Assembly (NCBI GenBank): GCA_009602725.1
Contig: WELB01000002.1
Span: forward strand, 1,699,194-1,763,193
DNA from: Spirogloea muscicola
Taxonomy: Eukaryota > Streptophyta > Zygnematophyceae > Spirogloeales > Spirogloeaceae
Length of the DNA stretch: 64,000 nt
Reading direction: 5' to 3'
The position numbers were made by a program, and so were the translations under genes. Positions within the stretch are counted from its first letter, which is position 1, and each line of letters begins with the position of its first letter. Shown here piece after piece: positions 49,784 through 60,353 of the stretch. A model generated the notes under the pieces. That model did no database searches. It worked only from the letters and a program-made list of their open reading frames with translations, and had not been told where the DNA came from.

Positions 49784-50954
49784 TCTGCAGAGAATTCAGG
49801 ATATCTGGAAATGAATGATCTTTGGCTGTTGAGCTCTTTCATGTCTTTCTGGCCGTTCGCCCCACGTCAATCTGCAAAGTCTGTAGACCACACATTGCAG
49901 GTGTGATCAAGCGTGCTAATATTTTCAAGCTGGGCAGGAAATAAATCAAGACCCATTCACATGTAAACCTGCAGAGAGCTGAAATCAGCTTTGATACCTT
50001 GACAGCCCTGCTCAGCTTGCAGCCCTGTATTCCAGCACAGCGCACCACCTTGCCAGCTGTTGTAACGAGCCTCGGTAGTGTTGAGAAACTCATGCAAGGC
50101 AGAAATGGTCACAGCTTGCTGAGCGACTGTAGAGGATTTGTCAGATATCATGAAAGCCAGTCGTGGTTGTAATCAAACACAGGGCTCCATCAGAAACGAT
50201 AGTTAGATATCCAACACATCCTTGGGAACGGCCAAGCTGGGCATTACTGCCATACATTGCCGATTAGAAGTTGGTAGCGGGCAAAGAGACCAGGCTCGCC
50301 CGTCCTCAGTCTATATGTGTCTGCGCAGTCAAAGCTTTGACTGCTGAGCACGACACTAGCATGATTTGGTCCTGTGCGTAACGAGCACAGTACAGTGGTC
50401 GTGTACAATTGAGCTGTGCGGCCTAACTTGCGCAAGATGTCCACAAGATACACCAGCAAGGACACATGCTGCTGACTGCCCTGTCACTGACCATGTAGCT
50501 GCAAGCAGATGCAGGAAGCCTCCGCTTTTGGATGGCCTTTCCTATACTGCTGATGTATACTGGTGTGTGACAATATGCAGTTTGCACGGTTAATCGACCT
50601 TCATGAGATAAGAAAGAGGTGGCCTTTCGCCTTCTTCTATAATTATGGAAAGCAAGATATGCTCTGATGATGGAAGCAGTGGCTTGCATTGTTCAGCAAC
50701 TGTCTACTGCAAATGCTGCATGAACAGTTTCAGTTAATTAGTGTCATAACAAGCATTAAGATGTTGCGTACAGTGATTGGCTTTCTTAAGATATAATGCT
50801 TCCGGTGCCAAATGGGGCCCCGGTCGAAATTGCATGTGCCAAAACAAACGTGAAGTCCTGATGTCCTCTTCAAGTTAACCAATGAATTTGCAAATATGTG
50901 CCACACAAGATTTTGGCAAGGAGCAGAGGGCGCGGTTCGGGCCACGCCGACTAC
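49784..50954. other. Convergent intergenic region, DPH2 to clathrin-adaptor fragment
   Basis: AT-richer than the genes. No repeat unit, domain or RNA gene recognised. Confidence 0.5.
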
Positions 50955-52110
50955 TCAATAAGGCACAAGAAAGCTGCCATACCGCACACCTAAAGCGTCC
51001 ACGCTCCCATTGCTGCAACGCCAGGGGAGGAGGTTCAGGTGGTGGCGCTGGCGCATGGTCATGCCGTAAATGTACGTGTCATCCCACGCGCGCCGCAGCT
51101 GCATCTGCCCTGCACCATGGTAGTAGTCCAGCATGGCGGCCTGCTGCGCCATCATCTCCTGCTGCTGCCGCGCCCGCAGCGCCATCTGCAGCAACACCCA
51201 GCAATGCACAAGCTGGTCTCAGCGAGCCATCAACGTGCCTGCACTAGCGCGAGCTCGGTCATGCTGCGGCAGCCTCAACAAGGCCCTGGACTGCAACAAA
51301 TGCAAAAGATACCTGGACATAAGCAGGAGGCGCAATGCTCGCTGAAGCAGCAAACGGGTCAGGCCCAGGTGGCGCCATGAGCGCCAGCGCCGGCGGCGGT
51401 GCTGAAGCCCGCAGCCGGCCGTGAGGGTTCGCTGCTGGGCCCGTCGCCGGTGCGAGCGCCCGCTGCTGGGCTTCGCCACTGTCGTACAGGCTGTCCAACA
51501 GCAGCTGGTCGAAGCCGCCGGCCTTGCGGTCACGCAGGATGGTCAGCTGCATGCTCTGCGCAGCACGACGCCCGTAGTCGGCAGAGGAAGCTCAGGATGC
51601 CTGCGGCAGTTCTCTTTCTGAAGGTTTGTGATCTTAGTCTTTCATATTACCACTTCAATTGGTTCAGTGTCTTGTACCTTCCTTGGCTTTCACTAAGTGT
51701 CTGCGACGTACTTAAATTTGCATTCTTTTACACTTTCAGCGCCACGAATTCCGGACAGAAATCACAGCGGACACCAGCGAGCTTCGAATCATGGGCTGCA
51801 CAGCAGGCCGGGCCTTGGCCCGGAGCTTCAAGTGGATCCTGGCGTGAGCCCAGCCCGAACCCACGACTGAGTCAACAGGCTCACCTGATTCTGCAGCTGG
51901 GCGCCGCTGGCTCCACCGAGACCGGCGCCGCCAGCAGCGGCGGCGGCGACGGCGGCGGCGGGCGCGGCGGGGGCGAAGGCGGAGGGCGTGGAGGCGAGCG
52001 CGAGCTCCCAGCCGCTGCGGCCTGTCGCCAGGGAGGCGTCCAGCGCCGCCTCCCANCGGTGGCGGGCCCCCGCGGCAAAGCGGCTCGGAAGGCCCGCTCT
52101 GTGGTTGCGG
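50955..52110 (-). pseudogene. C-terminal exons of an AP180/ANTH-type clathrin assembly protein, N-terminus absent
   Basis: Plant AP180-like proteins have an N-terminal ANTH domain binding phosphoinositides and a C-terminal tail binding clathrin and AP2. Three tail exons are readable: one ending at 51885 (WEAALDASLATGRSGWELAL), 51555-51313 (GGFDQLLLDSLYDSG and PDPFAASASIAPPAYVQ), and 51185-50955 (MALRARQQQEMMAQQAAMLD, stop at 50955). The WE-AL, GGFD-LLL-YD and DPFAAS...PP-YVQ motifs in this order are characteristic. I find no ANTH domain upstream before the beta-helix gene; the region is instead filled by LINE/hairpin repeats. Either the gene lost its 5' part or the exons belong to a gene with extremely distant or misassembled 5' exons. 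Introns are retained, so it is not a processed copy. One n at 52054. Confidence 0.72.
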
Positions 52111-52429
52111 CGCCAAGCCCGCGCACGCGCCGCGGCCTGTGCGGGAGGAGCTCCCTGCGCCGCCACGTGGCGCACGGAGCGCAAGCGGCGGCGGCGGCGC
52201 CTCCGCCGCGCTGGGACTGGCTCTCCGGTGGGGAGGGAAGGCGCCCGGTCGGCTGCGCGTCTCGCGGCAACAGCGAGTTGCCGCGCATGGGGAGTCTTAC
52301 GGCGCGGCGGGCTCTGGAAAAGCTGGATCGTGGATTGTCGACGGGTTCTCTCGTTTCCGCGTACGAGCATGCCGGAATGGGGAATTTGCAGAAGTGCCTT
52401 CCCCCCGCCTTATCTCCCGTACAGCTGAA

Positions 52430-52650
52430 ATCCAGCCGCCGCTCCCGCCGCCGCTGCCGCCGCCGCGATGGCCGCCGCCGCCGCCGCCGCCGCGATGGCC
52501 GCCGCGATGGTCGCCGCGAACGCCGGCACCGGCGACGGCGCGGGGTCAGCTTTCACGGCGGGTCTTTCCGCGCTCCTACGGGGAGCCCCATCCTTACCTC
52601 CCCCCCTCCCCTCCTCCCCTCCTCCCTCTCCCCACGAGCCCATCAATGGA
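52430..52650 (+). other. GCC-repeat-rich segment with short Ala-rich frame
   Basis: CCGCCG-type repeats with GATGGCCGCCGC interruptions (52440-52510), then GC-rich promoter-like sequence. A 61-codon Ala-rich frame (52468-52653) could be a first exon, but nothing downstream continues it. Confidence 0.4.
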
Positions 52651-52854
52651 TGACCGGCCGACTCGCCCTTTCCCCGGTCCCCACCTCCACCACCACCCCC
52701 TCCTGCCCGCCACGTGGGCGGGCCACCGCCACGTGGCCTTGCCTCGGGCAGCCGCCGCCGGGCGTCTCCAAGCGCCAGGTGGCGTCGCCTTTGGGGGGGG
52801 GTGTGGTTGCGACGCTCGTCTTAAGTGGGCCTTTTCCAACATTCACCTTATCCA

Positions 52855-53205
52855 TTCCTTTGGGCAGGGCCTCTCAAAAGCAAGCGCAGCCAGATTAACT
52901 GGTGGCTGGGAGAGGCCAGCCCAAAAGAATGGACAAGGTCTGAAGGAGCCGAAGCCTCTCAAAAGCCATTGCCGTAACTTGGAAGAGCTGTTTTTCTTGT
53001 CCATGTACTTCGGGCTGGCTTTTTCACAGGATAAAGAATACAGCTCTTCCCAAATACAGGCAATGGCTGTGAGAGGAAAGCCCAAAGGAATGTACAAGGT
53101 CCAAAAGGCGCCAAAACCACATAGCTATGCAAAAAGATGACAGCAATGGGAGCTTATTTAGTAACCCCGAGTCAGCAGCCGCAAGTTGGAGTGATTTGCA
53201 GCTTT
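52855..53205. repeat. Hairpin-repeat cluster 6 with LINE tip
   Basis: Reversed units at 52895-52940 and 53050-53100, a partial + unit at about 53010, and a minus-strand LINE tip at 53140-53205 (SNLRLLTRGY-stop). The segment at 52880-52945 is closely similar to 25885-25950, so the two blocks share a recent common source. Confidence 0.85.
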
Positions 53206-53208
53206 TCA

Positions 53209-53735
<527 letters not shown>

Positions 53736-53764
53736 CTTGCTGCTGTCTCAGTCCTTAGCACTCC

Positions 53765-54510
53765 GGCTCCTTCAGACCTTGTCCATTCCTTTGGGCTGGC
53801 CTCTCCCAGCCACTAGTCAATCTGGCCGCGCTTGATCGCTCCCTTAGAAGGAGCATTCATTCGTCTGTTTCTCTTCCTTCTTACCTTGTCCACAGCCTTC
53901 TGACTTGCGGCTGCTCTCTAGGGGTCACAAAGCGACCATCTGCTGACCATCTCTTGTACTCGCATAGCTGTGTCTCAGCGCTTCCCACATACTCTGGAAC
54001 TTGTCCAGTCTTTTCGGGGCTGGCCTTTCACAACCCTCGCTCCATTGGAAGAACTTTTTCTCTACGTTTTTCCGGCTGCATTCTGGTTCCATTGTCCGCT
54101 CTCAATTGGGCTGGCCTTTCACAGCCACTGCCTTGCATTGGAAGGGCTATTTGTATTCACAGTCATGGCCAGCTCTTGGAAAAGCTTTCTTCTTTCTACT
54201 TGGGACCTTTCACAATCTTTTGTGGGCTGGGTTTCCACAGCCCTCGGCCTCTTCGGAAGAGATTGACTCTTGCAGTAAAGGGCAATGACTGTGATTGGCC
54301 AGCCCAGAAAAAGAAGTGAAGAGCTGCTTCTCGCTGGCCCTTTGCCGAGCTGCTTCTCTTCTCTTTCTGGCCCCTTGCCACTTGCTGACTCGAGGTTATT
54401 GAGCGCCTCTTGCTGACGTCTAGGAGACTAGTATCTCTCGTTCCGGCCCTTTCAGATCTTGTACATTCGTTTGGGCTGGCCTCTCACAGCCATTGCCGTA
54501 AACTGTAAGA
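53765..54510 (+). repeat. Hairpin-repeat cluster 7
   Basis: Units at about 53788, 54015, 54105, 54220 and 54470 (+), one reversed at 54270-54310. LINE tips occur at 53900-53930 and 54375-54400 (LLTRGY-stop). Units are 90-250 bases apart and diverged from each other; CTGGCCTNTCACAGCC is the best-kept core. Confidence 0.85.
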
Positions 54511-54769
54511 GCTGTGCCATTTCAACCTTGGAAGCCCTCGCTCCCGTTGAAAGAGCTTCTTTTGTCCACTTTAGGCAGTTGCCTTGGGGTTACTAAATGG
54601 CTATTATCGCAGCCATTTGCTGCTAAATGCATTGCCTTCATGCTCTTACACCATTGGTCTCATCCGATTGCAGCTTTTGCATGTTTTTTTGGATGGCAAC
54701 TACGTAGTGGCCATCTGTCTTTGCTGTAATGTGCGCTTCACGCATTTGTGGCTTTACCTCTTAAGTCCT

Positions 54770-55300
54770 CGTCCATTGCTATGGGCTGGCTTTCTATACC
54801 CACCACCTTGTGGGGAGATCATTGGGGACTTCTTCCCATCGAGACAAGCTTTCCAAGGCATTAGAGGCAACAATCTTAACGACTCTTTAAGAGACGAAGC
54901 TCGTAGGGGACGATGGCTTCAAAGGAGCAGCTCTTCCAAAGGGGCGAGGGCTGTGAAAGGCCAGCCCATGACAGAATATCAAGGTCTAGAAGAGTTGGAT
55001 AGCATATTCTATCCTATTTTGGGCCGGGCTTCCATAGTCATCGGCCTTTGGGAAGAACTTAATATTGAGAGCCAGAAAGCGCAAACCCTCAATCAAGATG
55101 CCCACCGTAATGCTTACAGCCTCCACTGTGCCTCTCTTCCAGCTGCAAGCTACTCCGACTTGCGGCTGCTGTCTCGGGGTTACTAAGGTCCCATTTGCTG
55201 TAGTGTCGTGCACAGCTGTGGAATATGGCGCCTTTCGGCCCTTTGGACCTTGTCCATTTCCTCTGGGCTGGCATTTCACAGCCCCCTTTGGAAGAGCTCA
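54770..55300. repeat. Hairpin-repeat cluster 8 with LINE tip
   Basis: Units at about 54778, 55020 and 55260 (+) and a reversed unit at 54925-54985. A LINE tip LPAASYSDLRLLSRGY-stop ends at 55186, with a hairpin unit 75 bases further on. Confidence 0.82.
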
Positions 55301-55424
55301 CTTCATTTTTCTGGGCCTTGCCATTCTTGTAAAATCTGTCAAAATTTGTGACAACTTCCTTACGAACCATGGTCACCCCAAGCCCAATGCTAAGGGAATT
55401 GGAATGTGCATTGGGTGATGGGGG

Positions 55425-55535
55425 GCATGAATGGCCCAGTACCAAGGCAAGCACATTGACAGACGCACATCACCTGCCGCTAAGCTGGCCTGCTCAGTAA
55501 CCACAAGTTAGCACGTATAGGTCGGTAACTGAAGC
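55425..55535 (-). mobile_element. LINE subfamily B 3' tip
   Basis: The minus strand carries the LTCGY-like tip and the tail GTGCTTGCCTTGGTACTGGG, matching 12795-12912 and 16970-17065. Confidence 0.78.
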
Positions 55536-55955
55536 CCGGTAAGGGGGCTAATTTTGTGAGAAGTCTGAGGAAGGGGTTGGAGTCGACGCGCACGTGCGGG
55601 TGGCGACGACGCTTGTGCGCGGGGCGGGGCCCTGGTACGCGACAAGCCTGCGACGTCGGGCTGCACCACGTGGCGCGCCAAGTAGCCGCTCTTGTTTGTC
55701 GCTCGCGGGGCTGCTGCCGTCAGGCGCCGCTTCAGGGGGCGCGGGCGCGAGCGGTCAGGTGCCCTCTGGCGCACGAACCAACAACGGCCGCGGGGAAAGG
55801 GGGGGGACGTCACCCCCCTTCCTCCCTCCTCTCCCTCGCAGAAGTCACGGAGAATGAGAATAAGTCAGATTCATCATCCAATCCATCGTCGTGTCGGTGC
55901 TTCGTGGGCCTACCGTCCCTTTCTGTGGGCGAGCTCCTCTCTTTCAGACCTTTCT
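55536..55955. other. GC-rich unassigned segment
   Basis: Long open frames on both strands are caused by high GC. No domain recognised. It could be another captured gene-edge fragment. Confidence 0.35.
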
Positions 55956-55959
55956 CAGA

Positions 55960-56150
55960 GGTTGTACGTCTCTTTTGGGCTGGCGTCTCACAGCCACTGC
56001 CTTGCACTGGAAGATGCGATTTCCCCATTGAGCGCCCGCTTGCAGAAGTCACGGAGGAATAGATTCCGCTCTTCAGCGAAGAGACGAAATAATTCTGCTT
56101 TTTGGGCCGGCCCTTTCTTACCTTGTCCATTCCTTTGGGCTGGCGGCCTC
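55960..56150 (+). repeat. Hairpin units upstream of beta-helix gene
   Basis: TTTTGGGCTGGCGTCTCACAG (about 55974) with a C-rich and GGAAGA tail, and a truncated unit at about 56125-56150. The next 520 bases are CT-rich promoter/5' UTR sequence without units. Confidence 0.82.
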
Positions 56151-56675
56151 TCTACTACACTTATTGCCTTCACATTTCAAGTGCTGCTCCTCCCTCCCTC
56201 CTCCCGGCCCCTCTCCCCCCTCTCCTGCCCCGCCCTCCGCCCCTAACCCACGTTCACTCCGCCCTCCCTCCCCTCCTCAGCTCCAGTTTGACCCACTTCA
56301 ATCCTCTCCTCCAGCCTCAGCTTGACCCTCGGCTTCTGCAGGCACGCTCAGGCTCGCAGCGGCAGCCCTTGCGGCAAGCTCGGCAGCTCGGCTCCACGCT
56401 CTCCAGCCCTCCCCTCGTCCCGCTTCGACCGTCTTGTCCAGACACCCAGCTTGCGGCTCTGGCCAACCCACCATCGTTTCCGTGCTCGCACAGCCGCTTC
56501 TCTTAGCCTCATCGGGGCTGCCTGGCGCACTCCTCTCGGCCCGGCAACCTTCCGCAGGACAAGCACACGCTGGCTTAGCTTGAGACCAGAGGCACCCGCC
56601 GCCACCACCGTCACTCCTACTGCTGCTCTTGTGCAGCCACTCTCGGCAGCAGTTTTGAAGCTCAGAGCCGTCGCC
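56151..56675 (+). promoter_or_regulatory. CT-rich 5' flank of beta-helix gene
   Basis: Pyrimidine-rich, with CCTCCCTCC runs near 56190-56280. Presumed promoter and 5' UTR. No specific site identified. Confidence 0.45.
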
Positions 56676-59420
56676 ATGGCTGCGCCGATGCTGAGCTGGG
56701 CGGCTGCCCTGCTCTCCATGGCCTGCCTCGTCGCGATCCAGGCCGGCGCTGCAGATGGTGAGCATCGCGCTGCACAACGACATTCCCGAAGGACGGCGCA
56801 CTAGCAGCTTTGGCAGCCGGGCTAGCCTGGGCACTGCGCGGCCTGCGTATGACAACCGCACGCACATTAACTTGTTCACTGTGAGGACTGTTGCTGAGGC
56901 CCGGCCGTTGCTTGTCCTCGTCTGCAGCCGCGTGCGAGGCATCGAATTACGTGATCCAGGTCAACAGCGTGGATGACCTTGCTCTGCGGGAGGGCTACCC
57001 ATCAACATCCGCTGTGACACTCGTCCTGCAACGCAGCCTCACGCTGAGCACCACTCTCGTCCTTGGCTCAGTGTTCGACTGCACGGTCCTGTCCGCGGCC
57101 CCCGACGTCACGCTCACGGCGCCCTTCGATGGCGCGCCCGCGCTCAAGGTCGACGGCGTCTCCAGCCTGCTCGTGCAGGGCGTCAGCATTGCCACGACAC
57201 GCACAGCGCTCTCGCCCAGCCCTTGCAAGTAAGTAGGGACTGCCTGGCCGCCTGCCAGCCACTCACTCGTGCTGCTCACTGGTTGCTCGTTAATAGCATT
57301 CACTAGCAGAGCGTTGCGCACCCGCTAGAAGGTGGTGAGTTCACTGAAGCTGACTCGCGCTTGTGTGAACAACTGTGTCGTGCAGCGCCGTGGACAGGGT
57401 GACTGGAGACGGGCTGTGCCCGGCCGTGGGCATCTACAACAGCCGCAACGTGCAGTTGGTAGGCGCACGTGTCACAGGCGGCCGCGTGGACATGTACAAC
57501 TGCACCATGTCTGAGCTCAACTCGCTGATGGTTTCAGTCGAGGCCTTTGACAAGGGCATCCGCATTGGCCGCACCGGCACGGTCGTGCCGACCACTGGCA
57601 ATGTGATCGTGGCATCCAACACCGTCAGCGGCGGGACCGTCGGCATCCTCCTCCACAGGGTATGCACGGCAGGCTGATTGTGGTCCACATGTCGCGCTTG
57701 ACTGTCAACAGGATTGAGGGTTAAGTGAAATCGAGTGAAAGTCCTCTAACACGTAGGACATGCTTGCTTAGCGTCTCTAGCGCTTCCTGCGGCTGATGAC
57801 AGAAATCTCCTGTCTCTACAGGGTGCTATTGGCGTGACTGTGAAGAACAACTACATTACGGCTTTTGTATTTGCCGGTATCCAATTGGGTGAGGGCGCCG
57901 TCCCTGTTGGCAATGCCATGCTCAATATGATCTCACACAACTACATATATATTCCGGATGCTGCCACTGGCCTGGCACCCGAGACAGCTGGCATCTATAT
58001 CATCGGCCACTACTTCAATCCAGGTACTTTGATTATGGCCTCCTTGCCTCTCCCTACTGAAATGCAGTGAGCAGCCTTTTGACCTCCAGCCACTATTGTA
58101 TACTCGACCTTTAATGATCTGGATTATCTGAGCTTAATTACTGCGAGCTTCCATGTGTGAATGTTAGCCTTCTTCCCAAGCATTACGGTATTAGCCTTGG
58201 TTGCTTGTTGCACAGCAGGACAAACGCATATATCCTATTACTGCTTGACTGATGTGTCTTCTTAGTGGTCTCTTCGACAGATAACTACTTGACCTGCAAT
58301 TACGTTGTTGGGCCAGTCACAAACTGCATTTTCCTGGACTACGCTACAGCGCTTGTGAGGGTCGACGGTGCTGTGTGCGTGAACAACGCCCGCGGTCTAA
58401 AGCTCAACACTGGGCACATCAACTCAGTCGCAGGAATGGTGGTTGTCAACCCATCTAGTGGCGGTGGTTTCATAGCTAACCAGCTCTCGTACAGCTGCAC
58501 CCCTGGGTCATTGGGCTCACTCTGGCAGCAACAATTCCTCAGCAAGCTCAGCTCCAGCAGCTTCAATAATGTAAGCTGGCAACATCCAATGTCCTGCTTT
58601 CAGTTTTCTCTAGCATACAAACAGGTTATCTTGCATGATAAGGCCTCATTCATGCTATTCTCAAGCCCTGTCTGACCAGTTACTGGTGATGGAAAAAGTT
58701 CGAACACTGCATACTTGCAAGCTAATCGCACCGGCTTAAGGCTCAACTTGGCCCTCCCTCTACTGGCAGGCCTACCCTCAGCTATCCACCATCTGCAGCG
58801 AGGAAACGGTGACTGTTCAAGGAAGTCAGATCTCGTGCAACTTGCCAGGTGGCTATGATGCTTCTGTGACTGGCGGATGCAGCGGAGTCCCTACAGAGAA
58901 CAGCTGGGAGGTCAGCTTCTGACAATGCTAGCTTGATGCAGCTAAACAAGGGAACTGAATGTAGCTAAACTGGATGACTTGCGGAGAAGTTAACAGTGAT
59001 ATTTATTGTGGAGGCCTGCATTCTGCATTCTGCATCTGGAATCTAAATTGGAAATATTCCTCAATACCTTGACTTTAAGAAAGTGCTTTACTCATGCCCA
59101 ATGTACGATGATGCGTGCAGGTGGTAGTGGTGGCACCAAGGGGTTCACTTCCCTCGACCTACTTGAACACCAACAATCTGCCCGCGGTCCCCCTTATCAA
59201 TGAGATCTATGCAAGGACCTACTACGGCCCCTCCGTGGAGGTTGCAGAGAAGACCCACAGCCTCCGCTTCTACGACTCGGCCAACGGCGACTTTGGCATC
59301 TACAACGACTCCATGATCACGTCCGGGCGGCCAGGCTTCAGATCCTGCCCGAGGGCCACCTGCGGCCCCCAGCTCATAAGTCCAGCTCAATTCCACAGCG
59401 CCTTCTTTGCAAACTCCTGA
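56676..59420 (+). CDS. Secreted right-handed beta-helix protein
   Basis: Exons: 56676-56757, 56928-57228, 57386-57659, 57822-58023, 58266-58570, 58770-58910, 59121-59420, all GT-AG; phase closes to 534 residues. Residues 1-26 form a signal peptide (MLSWAAALLSMACLVAIQAG). The body has repeated short hydrophobic strands with Asn/Gly turns typical of pectate-lyase-like parallel beta-helices: VSSLLVQGVSI, VQLVGARVTGG, NVIVASNTVSGGTVGILLHR, GVTVKNNYITAFVFAGIQLG and SHNYIYIP. Cys-rich positions in the second half suggest disulfides. I see no clear catalytic motif, so polysaccharide lyase, epimerase or pure binding roles cannot be separated. Extracellular or vacuolar location is inferred from the signal peptide. 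Confidence 0.85.
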
Positions 59421-60353
59421 GGACCTGGCGCAGCTTCCTTGTACGATTCGGCGGAGACAAGAGCTTCGCCATCACACCCCACAAACCCATCTTTCTGTGG
59501 CTTTGCCACTGTTGAGACTGGTGAGCACGCACTTGCTAGGGTCCAGGAGTAGCTTGGGCTCAGGTGCGTTGGTGTGGACTTTATTTAGCCAGCTGCTTTT
59601 GCGACTAGCATTTGGGCCTCCTTCACTCCATCCTTCAGGTAGGCAAGAGAGTTACCCAGATGACTTCTCCTAGGAAGTCAGTGTGCCGACTTGCCTGTAG
59701 CAATGTTGCGAGTGGCCCAAGGCATGCCCCTCCTTTCGGCACAGCTCCTGCACATTCGACAGGGCCCCAAAGGAATGCACATGCCAGGGAGTCCATTTGA
59801 TTTTGTCCGCTAAAACTTATCTCCTTGAGAGATTCGACGTCCATTCGACGTCCGGGGCTTTGTATATTGTGTTCTGGTGCTATCACTACATTGCGACTCA
59901 TGGTCAGGTCAAAGATCTGAAAAGGGAGGGAGACAGCTGGTTGTAGCATTTCAGATAGAGTGCCCGAAGCACAGCAGATGAAGCAATAGCAATTGCAAAG
60001 TTGATGATGGAAGTGAGGTGGATTCTCATGTATACTGGTACAACTGCTTAATTTTGCTTGATAGACGAGGCAGACAATTGAATCATGATTGTCACATTGA
60101 AGATTGCTTATGGTACACACTATTCCCTCTTAGCCTTCTCCAGATCCTGTTGCTTATCCGGGGGGGCTGATGGAAGTGTCCAGGATTTTGAATGGAGACC
60201 CTCGATGGTGGATGGTTGATGTCCATCTCGTAATAGGCATTTACAGCCGCTTTGAGTTGACCGCTTACAGTCCCTAATGGAAGGTTCCAAGGCTGGAGAA
60301 TGACGGGGTATGTGAACACATTGCTGATCAAGTATCGGCTTTTGCTGGAGACT
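59421..60353. other. Convergent spacer between beta-helix and GT61 genes
   Basis: 3' UTRs of both neighbours. Short direct repeat GATTCGACGTCCATTCGACGTCC at about 59830-59852 (two GACGTCC copies). Nothing else recognised. Confidence 0.5.

Noticed and set aside
51399-52898. 499-codon + strand frame
   Set aside because: High-GC shadow opposite the clathrin-adaptor exons; no domain and it crosses their conserved motifs in antisense.
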